Shown: positions 6,484-12,826 of the stretch, one piece after another
How the letters are laid out: each line of letters opens with the position of its first letter
Position numbering within the stretch: the first letter of the stretch is position 1
Assembly (NCBI GenBank): GCA_019423265.1
Contig: JAHZBS010000048.1
Span: 1 to 14,113 of the forward strand
Origin: Clostridiales bacterium
Lineage (GTDB): Bacteria > Bacillota_A > Clostridia > Lachnospirales > Bianqueaceae
DNA length: 14,113 nucleotides
Reading direction: 5' to 3'
Program-made: the position numbers and the translations under genes
The notes under the pieces: generated by a model
Databases searched by the model: none
What the model was told of the DNA's origin: nothing
Seen by the model: the letters and a program-made list of their open reading frames with translations, nothing else

Positions 6484-6766
6484 TTGCATTTTAAAGTGTA
6501 GGTAGCTTCTGGGAAAATTGAACTGGAAGTCGTCGCTTTCTAATCTTTCAATGAAAAGAATAAAAAATAGAGTAGTAAGACACACCGATTTCTACTACGT
6601 TTTGACTACGATTCATGTCCTCAATTTGCCTTGTTTTGCCGCATTTTGCCTATTGTGTGATAAATTTAACAATCAACGTGCGGAATGAGTCTATAAATAC
6701 ATGTTGATATTGGCTTAAGGTTTTGAAGTATGCAGTTCTGTATTGGAATGCTTCTCTGACAAATCT
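6484..6766. other. AT-rich stretch without a convincing gene
   Basis: About 280 bases between the DUF2971-like gene and the first palindromic element show no open frame with a ribosome site and recognisable product. They do contain three TTTGCC hexamers at an exact 10-base period (6625-6650), a GTAGTA/TACTAC inverted pair (6572-6577, 6593-6598) and two ACTACG copies (6594-6599, 6605-6610). The stretch probably represents decayed or non-coding accessory DNA. Confidence 0.5.
6625..6650 (+). repeat. Three TTTGCC repeats phased every 10 bases
   Basis: TTTGCC occurs at 6625-6630, 6635-6640 and 6645-6650, separated by different 4-base spacers. One-helical-turn phasing is the arrangement used by arrays of protein-binding half-sites. 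No gene is close enough to assign a function. Confidence 0.4.
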
Positions 6767-6807
6767 TACTGCATGTAATTGCGATAACTCGCAAAAATTT
6801 TCAGTAG
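6767..6807 (+). repeat. Palindromic element, copy 1 (upstream of the ATPase promoter)
   Basis: The core TTGCGA-TAAC-TCGCAA (6779-6794) is a perfect 6-bp inverted repeat. Outer arms TACTG (6767-6771) and CAGTA (6802-6806) are placed symmetrically about the same centre. Positions 6779-6807 match copy 2 at 28 of 29 bases in the same orientation. Confidence 0.8.
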
Positions 6808-6810
6808 GAG

Positions 6811-6839
6811 TTGTAAAATTAATTCGAATGAGGTATAAT
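6811..6839 (+). promoter_or_regulatory. Sigma-A type promoter of the DUF4143 ATPase
   Basis: -35 TTGTAA (6811-6816), 17-base spacer, perfect -10 TATAAT (6834-6839). It lies exactly between the two palindromic elements; the predicted start near 6846 falls inside copy 2. Confidence 0.65.
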
Positions 6840-6840
6840 G

Positions 6841-6882
6841 CTACTGAAGAATTTTGCGATAACTCGCAAAAACTTTCAGTAG
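6841..6882 (+). repeat. Palindromic element, copy 2 (over the ATPase transcription start)
   Basis: A 42-base interrupted palindrome: outer arms CTACTGAA (6841-6848) / TTCAGTAG (6875-6882), inner arms TTTTGCGA (6852-6859) / TCGCAAAA (6864-6871), and TAAC at the centre. It begins two bases after the -10 box and ends 16 bases before the ATPase start codon. It could act as a DNA operator or, in RNA, as a 5'-leader hairpin. Confidence 0.8.
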
Positions 6883-6898
6883 AAAGAAGGATGATGAT

Positions 6899-8152
6899 AT
6901 GGAAATCAAGAGAGACATCTATTTAAATAAGCTCATCAGTAAAAAGCACAATGGACTTATCAAGGTGGTGACGGGTATCCGACGCTGCGGAAAGTCCTAC
7001 TTATTGTTTGATTTGTTCAAGGATTATCTGCTGGCAGCAGGAACGAACGAACAGCACATTATAGAAATTGCGTTTGACTCTTTTGAAAATAAGAGATTTC
7101 GTGATCCGGATGTTCTGTATCCCTATCTCAAGGAGCAGATTAAAGGTGATGGGATGTATTATGTGCTGTTGGACGAGGTGCAGCTTTTAGGAGAGTTTGA
7201 ATCCGTATTAAACAGTTTGATCCGTATGAGAAATGTAGATGTGTATGTGACAGGAAGCAATGCCCGTTTTTTGTCTAAAGATGTGATTACTGAATTCCGA
7301 GGCCGGGGAGATGAAGTTCATATGCATCCCCTCAGTTTTGCTGAATTTATGTCCGTTTATCCGGGAACAAAACAGGACGGTTGGAACGAATATATGCTTT
7401 ATGGTGGATTGCCGCCTATCGTAAATATTTCAAGTCCTGAGGAAAAGATTAGTTTCTTAAAGGCATTATTCGAGGAAACTTATATTTCGGATATTGTAGG
7501 AAGACATAATGTGCGCAATCGGGCAGAATTGGAGGAACTTTTGAATATCCTCTCATCTGCTATCGGTTCGCTTATAAATCCAACAAAGTTATCGGCTACT
7601 TTTAAAACTGTCAAGCAGAAAAACATTAGTAACGCAACAATCAAAAGGTATATCGATTATTTATGTGATTCCTTTTTGATTGACAGTGCTGTTCGATATG
7701 ATATTAAGGGGAAGAAGTATATCGACACGCCGGTCAAATATTACTTTACTGATTTGGGATTACGCAATGCCCGTCTCAATTTTCGTCAACTGGAAGAAAC
7801 TCATGCTATTGAGAATATCATCTTCAATGAGTTGAAGATACGAAGCTTCAATGTAGATGTGGGAGTTATTACTCTGAATAAAACCAATGAGAAAGGTCAC
7901 GGAGTCCGTAAACAGTTGGAAATTGATTTTGTCTGCAATAAAGGTTCTAAGCGCTATTACATTCAGTCAGCCTATGCGATTCCAGATAGGGCAAAGATGG
8001 GACAGGAGCAGCGTTCCCTGATGCTGACCGGTGATTTCTTCAAGAAGATTATTATCACGAAAGATGCGCCTGCGCCGTATTACAATGACGATGGGGTGCT
8101 GCTTATGAGCGTCTATGATTTCCTGTTGAATGAGAATAGTTTGGATAACTGA
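6899..8152 (+). CDS. AAA_14 / DUF4143 family ATP-binding protein
   Basis: 417 aa, the usual length for this family. The start is at 6899, with AAGG 8 bases upstream. Residues 20-150 form the AAA_14 domain, with Walker A 'GIRRCGKS' (26-33), Walker B 'YYVLLDEVQ' (87-95), sensor-like 'VTGSNA' (117-122) and 'EFRGRGDE' (132-139) with arginines typical of the family. The rest matches the DUF4143 region: 'YMLYGGLPPIV', 'TIKRYIDYLCDSFLIDS', 'KYYFTDLGLRNA' and a C-terminal nuclease-like 'LEIDFVCNKG'. The cellular role is unknown; such ATPases are frequent in accessory DNA of gut anaerobes and have been compared with NTPases of defence or toxin-like systems, but that is only an association. It stands alone, with paired palindromes around its promoter. 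Confidence 0.88.
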   Translation: MEIKRDIYLNKLISKKHNGLIKVVTGIRRCGKSYLLFDLFKDYLLAAGTNEQHIIEIAFDSFENKRFRDPDVLYPYLKEQIKGDGMYYVLLDEVQLLGEFESVLNSLIRMRNVDVYVTGSNARFLSKDVITEFRGRGDEVHMHPLSFAEFMSVYPGTKQDGWNEYMLYGGLPPIVNISSPEEKISFLKALFEETYISDIVGRHNVRNRAELEELLNILSSAIGSLINPTKLSATFKTVKQKNISNATIKRYIDYLCDSFLIDSAVRYDIKGKKYIDTPVKYYFTDLGLRNARLNFRQLEETHAIENIIFNELKIRSFNVDVGVITLNKTNEKGHGVRKQLEIDFVCNKGSKRYYIQSAYAIPDRAKMGQEQRSLMLTGDFFKKIIITKDAPAPYYNDDGVLLMSVYDFLLNENSLDN

Positions 8153-8168
8153 TTGATGGGAAAGAATT

Positions 8169-8192
8169 GACAACATCAACTTGTCCTATTTT
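8169..8192 (+). terminator. Weak possible terminator after the DUF4143 ATPase
   Basis: GACAA (8169-8173) / TTGTC (8181-8185) gives a 5-bp stem with a 7-base loop, followed within a few bases by six T. The stem is short and may not be efficient. Confidence 0.3.
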
Positions 8193-8225
8193 TTGTATTC
8201 TATGTAAAGGTGGTGCTGATAGCTT

Positions 8226-9134
8226 ATGACCATTCAACTTTTAAAATACATTGTATCCGTTGCAGAAATCGGTTCAATCACCGAAGCAGCCAAGCAACTC
8301 CATATTTCGCAGCCGAGCCTGTCTATCGCCATCAAGGAGACAGAGAATGAAATAGGCTTTGAATTGTTCAAAAGAAGCCGAAGCGGCATTGCTCTGACAA
8401 AGGAAGGAGTAGAGTTTCTCGGCTATGCGAGGCAGGTCATACAGGAGATGGATCTTTTGGAAGACCGTTTCATTTCAAACAGATCGAAAAAACATCGTTT
8501 TTGTGTGTCCACGCAGCATTATACTTTTACGGCAAACGCTTTCGTGGAGATGGTGAAAAATTTCGGGCAGGAACAGTTTGAATTTATCATTAACGAAACG
8601 CAGACACATCAAATTCTGGAGGATGTAAAAAATCGTTTCTGTGATCTTGGCATTCTCTATCTGTGTAACAAAAACGAGACGTTTCTTCGTAAGACGATGG
8701 ACGAAATGGGTCTTGTGTTTACGGAGCTGTTTAGGGCTATGCCCCATGTCTTTTTGCGGGCAGAGCACCCACTTGCAGAAAAAGAGTATGTTACACTGAA
8801 AGATTTGACACCATATCCACGGCTGAATTACTTGCAAGGCATCTACGAATCGGCAGACTATTCTGAGGAACTATTTAGTACAGAAGCATCGGAGAAAATA
8901 ATCCGTGTCAGCGACCGTGCGGCTGTCGTGAACCTTATGATTGGGTTGGACGGATATACGATTTCCAGCGGAATCTTCCCTAAATTTCTACAGGGAGAAG
9001 CCATCGTTTCTGTTCCATTGAAAGAAGATGAAGTCATGCGCATCGGCTATGTCCTTTGTAAAGGGCAGGTTTTGTCAGAACTTGCAGCAATCTATGTGGA
9101 AGCTTTAAGGAAATTCAATCCGCAAGAAGCATAG
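8226..9134 (+). CDS. LysR-family transcriptional regulator
   Basis: 302 aa, standard for LysR-type regulators. AAAGGTGG lies about 10 bases before the ATG. The N-terminal winged helix-turn-helix is clear: 'SVAEIGSITEAAKQLHISQPSLSIAIKETENEIGFELFKR' spans residues 11-50 and ends with the usual 'LTKEG' (58-62). The remaining 200 residues form the two-lobed effector-binding domain ('RVSDRAAVVNLMIGLDGYTISSG'). Such proteins bind DNA as tetramers and activate a neighbouring operon when a small metabolite is bound. The genes directly downstream on the same strand encode a LysE-type exporter and an O-acetylhomoserine sulfhydrylase, so the effector may be a sulfur amino acid or its acetylated precursor (inference). 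Two candidate binding dyads lie just after its stop codon. Confidence 0.9.
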   Translation: MTIQLLKYIVSVAEIGSITEAAKQLHISQPSLSIAIKETENEIGFELFKRSRSGIALTKEGVEFLGYARQVIQEMDLLEDRFISNRSKKHRFCVSTQHYTFTANAFVEMVKNFGQEQFEFIINETQTHQILEDVKNRFCDLGILYLCNKNETFLRKTMDEMGLVFTELFRAMPHVFLRAEHPLAEKEYVTLKDLTPYPRLNYLQGIYESADYSEELFSTEASEKIIRVSDRAAVVNLMIGLDGYTISSGIFPKFLQGEAIVSVPLKEDEVMRIGYVLCKGQVLSELAAIYVEALRKFNPQEA

Positions 9135-9148
9135 CTTTATACTATGCT
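9128..9148. promoter_or_regulatory. Candidate LysR recognition dyad overlapping the lysR stop codon
   Basis: AGCATAG (9128-9134), 7 bases, CTATGCT (9142-9148): a perfect 7-bp inverted repeat. It lies 45 bases or more upstream of the lysE -10 box, the usual distance of a LysR high-affinity site (around -65). A GCTAT/ATAGC half-site is shared with the second dyad at 9191-9206. Confidence 0.5.
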
Positions 9149-9190
9149 ATTCCATATAAAATCAGTATTATCTATGGTTCTCATCTGCGT

Positions 9191-9206
9191 GCTATAATCG
9201 TATAGC
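9191..9206 (+). promoter_or_regulatory. lysE promoter -10 box inside a second dyad
   Basis: TATAAT (9193-9198) is a perfect -10 box but no -35 hexamer is recognisable at 16-18 bases upstream, as expected for an activator-dependent promoter. The -10 is embedded in a perfect palindrome GCTATA-ATCG-TATAGC (9191-9206). Transcription would start near 9205 and drive lysE and metY. Confidence 0.5.
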
Positions 9207-9223
9207 AAACGGAGGAGATTTTT

Positions 9224-9808
9224 ATGCCTGGATATGTAGTAACCAACTTCTTCATATATGCCATAGTGAACGCTTTTACACCTGGTCCCGGAAATATACT
9301 GGCTCTTAATACGGTAACAAACTACGGCTGGAAAAACGGAAAACGTCTGTTCTTTGGCATTTTTGCAGGTTATTATGCGGTTCAGATTATCTGCGCTATA
9401 TTCGTGTATGGAGTGGGTACTTTTCTGCCAAACGCATTGCATGTTATGAAATATATTGGTGCCGCATATATCCTATGGCTTGCAATTCATATTGCTGTCA
9501 GCAAGCCGGAACCAGCCGCAGATACCGGTTCAGCGTCTTTTATGAAAGGATTTCTTCTTCAGTTTGTAAACGTAAAAATTTATATGTTCGGAATCACGGC
9601 ATTGACCGGATTTATTGCTCCGTACAGTACAGCGCTTATGGTGTTGATCGGATTTGAACTGTTGATTGCGACCATTGGGACAATTGCAACAATGACCTGG
9701 ATCGGAGTAGGGATTCTAATTCAGAAGGTCTATCTGAACCATTATAGAATCATCAATATCATTCTCGCATTGACGCTGGGCGAGTGCATCTGGAGTATGC
9801 TGAAATAA
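9224..9808 (+). CDS. LysE/RhtB-family amino acid exporter
   Basis: 194 aa, within the usual family range, with a strong GGAGGAG site before the ATG. The LysE family exports amino acids or their derivatives across the cytoplasmic membrane, driven by the ion gradient. The N-terminal signature 'NAFTPGPGNILAL' (16-28) is the family's PGP motif, followed by 'GWKNGKRLFFGIFAGYY' with the spaced glycines. The second conserved block 'LLQFVNVKIYMFGITAL' (111-127) takes the place of the common 'QxLNPK' motif, with Val where Pro is usual. Five to six membrane helices can be read. It lies 20 bases before the O-acetylhomoserine sulfhydrylase gene, so cysteine, homocysteine, O-acetylserine or O-acetylhomoserine are plausible substrates by context only. 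Confidence 0.88.
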   Translation: MPGYVVTNFFIYAIVNAFTPGPGNILALNTVTNYGWKNGKRLFFGIFAGYYAVQIICAIFVYGVGTFLPNALHVMKYIGAAYILWLAIHIAVSKPEPAADTGSASFMKGFLLQFVNVKIYMFGITALTGFIAPYSTALMVLIGFELLIATIGTIATMTWIGVGILIQKVYLNHYRIINIILALTLGECIWSMLK

Positions 9809-9828
9809 ATAAATGGGAGGATTTAACC

Positions 9829-11097
9829 ATGAGAGATGAAACAAAATGCCTGCACGCAGGATACACGCCGAAAAATGCGGAGCCGAGGGTTGTGCCGATT
9901 GTGCAAAGCACTACCTATGTCTATGACTCTACAGAGGATGTGGCGGCTGTATTTGATGATCCGATGAAATCTCTGATTTATTCCCGATTCGGCAATCCGA
10001 CAGTGATGGCCGTCGAGGATAAGATTGCGGAATTGGAGGGTGGAATCGGCGCCATGTGTACGACATCGGGGCAGGCGGCAACCTTGCTGTCTATCCTGAA
10101 CATCTGCGAAGCTGGAGACAGCTTCATCAGTACAACAGAAATCTACGGCGGTACCGTGAATCTGTTTTCCTTCACGCTTAGGCGGCTGGGAATTGAATGT
10201 ATTTTTGTTGGCAAGGATGCGACGGACGAAGAGATTGATAAAGCGTTTATGCCGAACACAAAGCTGGTCTTTGGTGAAACGATTGCCAATCCTGCGCTGA
10301 CGGTATTCGACATTGAACGCTTTGCAAAGATTGCCCATAAACACGGCGTGCCGCTGATTATGGACAATACATTCGCTACGCCGATTCTCTGCAAGCCCTT
10401 TGAATACGGTGCTGATATCGTAATTCACTCCACCACAAAGTATATGGACGGCCATGCGGTACAGGTCGGAGGCGTGATTGTGGACAGTGGAAAATTTGAC
10501 TGGGAAAACGGCAACTTCCCCGGACTTACCGAGCCGGACGATTCCTACCACGGGATTTCCTATACGGAGACTTATGGAAAAAAGGCATACATCACGAAAG
10601 CAAGGATGCAGCTGATGAGGGATTTTGGCGTATATCCTGCGGCACATTCGGCATTTCTGTTAAATCTCGGTCTGGAAACGCTGGCGGTCAGAATGAAACA
10701 ATACTGCGAGAACGCTATGGCAGTCGCCCAATATCTCGAAAAATCCGCATATGTAGAGCGTGTGATTTATCCGGGACTGGAAAGTGACCCATATCATGCT
10801 CTTGCGCAGAAATATCTCAAGGGTTGCAGTGGTGTCATTTCTTTCATAATCAAAGGCGGCAAAGAAGCCGCTGTAAAATTTATGAACGCCTTGCAGCTTG
10901 CTTCAAACGAAGTCCATGTAGCGGATATCCGTACCTGTGTACTTCACCCGGCAAGCGAGACGCACAGGCAGCTTACAGACGAGCAGCTTATCGCTGCCGG
11001 GATTGAAAGCGGAATGGTTCGTCTTTCAGTGGGGTTGGAAAATGTGCAGGACATCATTGACGATTTGGACAAAGCATTTTCGGAAATCAAACCTTGA
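9829..11097 (+). CDS. metY: O-acetylhomoserine sulfhydrylase / aminocarboxypropyltransferase
   Basis: 422 aa, typical of the family. The start at 9829 is preceded by GGGAGG (9815-9820); an upstream in-frame ATG lies inside lysE. This PLP enzyme of the Cys/Met metabolism family makes homocysteine from O-acetylhomoserine and sulfide (or methionine from methanethiol) in the cytoplasm. Motifs: 'PIVQSTTYVY' (23-32), 'YSRFGNPT' (51-58), 'CTTSGQAA' (77-84), 'EIYGGTVNLF' (104-113), 'IMDNTFATP' (177-185) with the pyridine-binding Asp179, and 'HSTTKYMDGH' (200-209) with the PLP lysine Lys204. Lengthy insertion 'FPGLTEPDDSYHG' after residue 225 is the pattern of MetY rather than the shorter MetB/MetC enzymes. 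It is co-transcribed with lysE and followed by a strong terminator. Confidence 0.92.
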   Translation: MRDETKCLHAGYTPKNAEPRVVPIVQSTTYVYDSTEDVAAVFDDPMKSLIYSRFGNPTVMAVEDKIAELEGGIGAMCTTSGQAATLLSILNICEAGDSFISTTEIYGGTVNLFSFTLRRLGIECIFVGKDATDEEIDKAFMPNTKLVFGETIANPALTVFDIERFAKIAHKHGVPLIMDNTFATPILCKPFEYGADIVIHSTTKYMDGHAVQVGGVIVDSGKFDWENGNFPGLTEPDDSYHGISYTETYGKKAYITKARMQLMRDFGVYPAAHSAFLLNLGLETLAVRMKQYCENAMAVAQYLEKSAYVERVIYPGLESDPYHALAQKYLKGCSGVISFIIKGGKEAAVKFMNALQLASNEVHVADIRTCVLHPASETHRQLTDEQLIAAGIESGMVRLSVGLENVQDIIDDLDKAFSEIKP

Positions 11098-11127
11098 ATT
11101 GCAAAGACATCTACCTGAATAGCTCAC

Positions 11128-11178
11128 AAAAACCGCTGTCACATGGCGCACCACCCGAACCATGCAACAGCGGTTTTT
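11128..11178 (+). terminator. Rho-independent terminator after metY
   Basis: Stem AAAAACCGCTGT (11128-11139) / ACAGCGGTTTTT (11167-11178), 12 perfect pairs. The 27-base loop can itself pair CATGG (11142-11146) with CCATG (11160-11164). The stem ends in T5, then CTT. It marks the end of the lysR-lysE-metY cassette. Confidence 0.85.
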
Positions 11179-11347
11179 CTTATCTGCTATCTCTCCACAG
11201 CGCTCTCCATTTCTCGGAATATCCGCATGGCTGGTAAGGGCAAAAACAAGGGAAAATACATAAGGTTTGGACATTTGGCAGGCTAAAACCTTGAAAATAC
11301 AGGCAAAGTTGAGGATTTGAATTTTTAATAAATATTTTAGATTTCGC

Positions 11348-11376
11348 TTGTATTTCTGACTCTTTTTCCGTATACT
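11348..11376 (+). promoter_or_regulatory. Sigma-A type promoter of the MATE gene
   Basis: -35 TTGTAT (11348-11353), 17-base spacer, -10 TATACT (11371-11376). The predicted start near 11383 gives a leader of about 38 bases. The rest of the 11179-11347 gap shows no gene; it holds only a 7-bp dyad (11262-11268 / 11286-11292). Confidence 0.55.
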
Positions 11377-11420
11377 GAGGAAAAGACACTTAGAAAATGT
11401 AGATCGAGAGGACATGGAGT

Positions 11421-12797
11421 ATGGAATCCAATTCATCCCAGGCGCGGAATCAAGAGCGCAGCGCCATGCTGCGGGATGAGAAAGTCAGCGTGGTTTTGAC
11501 GAGATTATCGGTACCTGCGACTCTTTCTATGGCGGTAAATGCGCTATATAATATTGTGGACACAATTTTCGTCGGCCGCGGCGTGGGTTCAAAGGGCATC
11601 GGGGGCCTTACCATTGCCTTTCCGATCCAGATGGCGGTCATGGCCGTCAGTCTAATGCTCGGAGTGGGGAGCGCTTCCGCGGCCTCCCGATATTTAGGCG
11701 CTAAAGAGGAGGGGAGGGCGTGTCACTGCGTCGGAACGGCATGCAGCGCAGGGCTGTTCTGTGGACTGTTGATGGGCGTGCTGGGGCAGATTTTTTTAGA
11801 TCCGATCCTCATATTCTTCGGAGCGACAGAGACTTTGTTGGGGAGCGCGCGGGAGTATATGCAGATCATCTTACTGGGGACGCTGTATTATCCTATGGTC
11901 CTGGTAGGCAATAACGTATGCCGCTCGGAGGGGAATGCCCGCACTGCCATGTTTTCTATGATGGGCGGGGCGGTCCTAAACATTTTTTTAGATTATCTCT
12001 TTGTGTTTCCACTTGGCATGGGGATACGGGGAGCGGCTTTGGCAACGATCCTGTCTCAGGGCTTTAGCCTGCTGTATTTGGCACAGTATTTTATCCGGCG
12101 GAAAAGCATCTATCGCTTGCGGCCGCGGCATTTTGTGATCCAATTCAGAGCGCTCTGGGAGATCATTGGAGTCGGATTTGCCTCCTTCATCCGCCAGATT
12201 GCCAATTCCCTTGTGGCGCTGGTTCTGAATAACATGCTCAAAGATTTTGGGGGCGACACAGCCATATCGGTCTATGGGATCATCAATCGAATTCTAACCT
12301 TTCTCTATATGCCCACCCAAGGGCTAGTGCAGGGGATGCAGCCCATTGCCGGGTACAATTATGGCGCCAGAGCCTATGACCGCGTCAAGAGGGCGCTTCA
12401 TCTATCCATCGCGGCCGGGTTGGTATTTGCAGCGGTGTTTACGGCCCTGATTGAACTGTTCCCTGGCTGGATCTTCCGCCTGTTTACCGACGACGCAGCC
12501 CTGATTTCGGCTGGCGCCGGAGCTCTGCGGCTAGTGTGTGCGCTGGCCCTTTTTGCCGCCGTTCAGATCGTGGGAGCCGGGTTCTTCCAGGCAATCGGGC
12601 GTGTGATCCCATCCCTGCTCCTAACCGCCAGCCGGCAGATCTTTTTCTTTATTCCCCTGGCGCTTATTTTGCCACGGGTTGGCGGCTTGGGCATGTGGGG
12701 AATCTGGCTGGCGTTTCCGCTGGCGGATGGGCTGTCCGCCGTTGTCACGGCCCTCTATCTGCGGCATTCCCTCGCCGCGCTATCTTCCAGGGCATGA
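11421..12797 (+). CDS. MATE-family multidrug/metabolite efflux transporter
   Basis: 458 aa, the usual length. MATE proteins export drugs or metabolites in exchange for sodium ions or protons, using two bundles of six membrane helices. The first helix carries the family pattern 'SVPATLSMAVNALYNIVDTIFVGRGVG' across residues 30-56, and the 'GIGGLTIAFPIQM' region follows. The middle 'GNNVCRSEGNARTAMFSMMGGAVLNIFLDYLFVF' region and second-half 'MPTQGLVQGMQPIAGYNYGAR' (about 293-313) are diagnostic. It is closest in look to MepA-like Bacillota members. GAGAGGAC lies about 10 bases before the ATG, an average ribosome site. The stop codon overlaps an ATG of the next frame (ATGA at 12794), and the aldo/keto reductase follows directly, so the two are probably co-transcribed. 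Substrate unknown. Confidence 0.92.
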   Translation: MESNSSQARNQERSAMLRDEKVSVVLTRLSVPATLSMAVNALYNIVDTIFVGRGVGSKGIGGLTIAFPIQMAVMAVSLMLGVGSASAASRYLGAKEEGRACHCVGTACSAGLFCGLLMGVLGQIFLDPILIFFGATETLLGSAREYMQIILLGTLYYPMVLVGNNVCRSEGNARTAMFSMMGGAVLNIFLDYLFVFPLGMGIRGAALATILSQGFSLLYLAQYFIRRKSIYRLRPRHFVIQFRALWEIIGVGFASFIRQIANSLVALVLNNMLKDFGGDTAISVYGIINRILTFLYMPTQGLVQGMQPIAGYNYGARAYDRVKRALHLSIAAGLVFAAVFTALIELFPGWIFRLFTDDAALISAGAGALRLVCALALFAAVQIVGAGFFQAIGRVIPSLLLTASRQIFFFIPLALILPRVGGLGMWGIWLAFPLADGLSAVVTALYLRHSLAALSSRA

Positions 12798-12826
12798 CGG
12801 CAATACGAAAAAGGGGAGGAATCTCA

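Noticed and set aside
6037..6548. 13-base direct repeat CTTTCTAATCTTT at 6037-6049 and 6536-6548, flanking the DUF2971-like gene
   Set aside because: A 13-base match in a window of this size is expected about once by chance, more so in T-rich sequence; no integrase or further symmetry supports an att pair.
11262..11292. AAGGTTT/AAACCTT dyad in the metY-MATE gap
   Set aside because: Short stem, 17-base loop, no U-run, and 56 bases upstream of the MATE -35 box; too weak to call.
12536..12826. Upstream extension of the aldo/keto reductase frame into the MATE gene
   Set aside because: The extension is the MATE gene read in another frame; the GTG at 12827 with GGGGAGG fits the family start.
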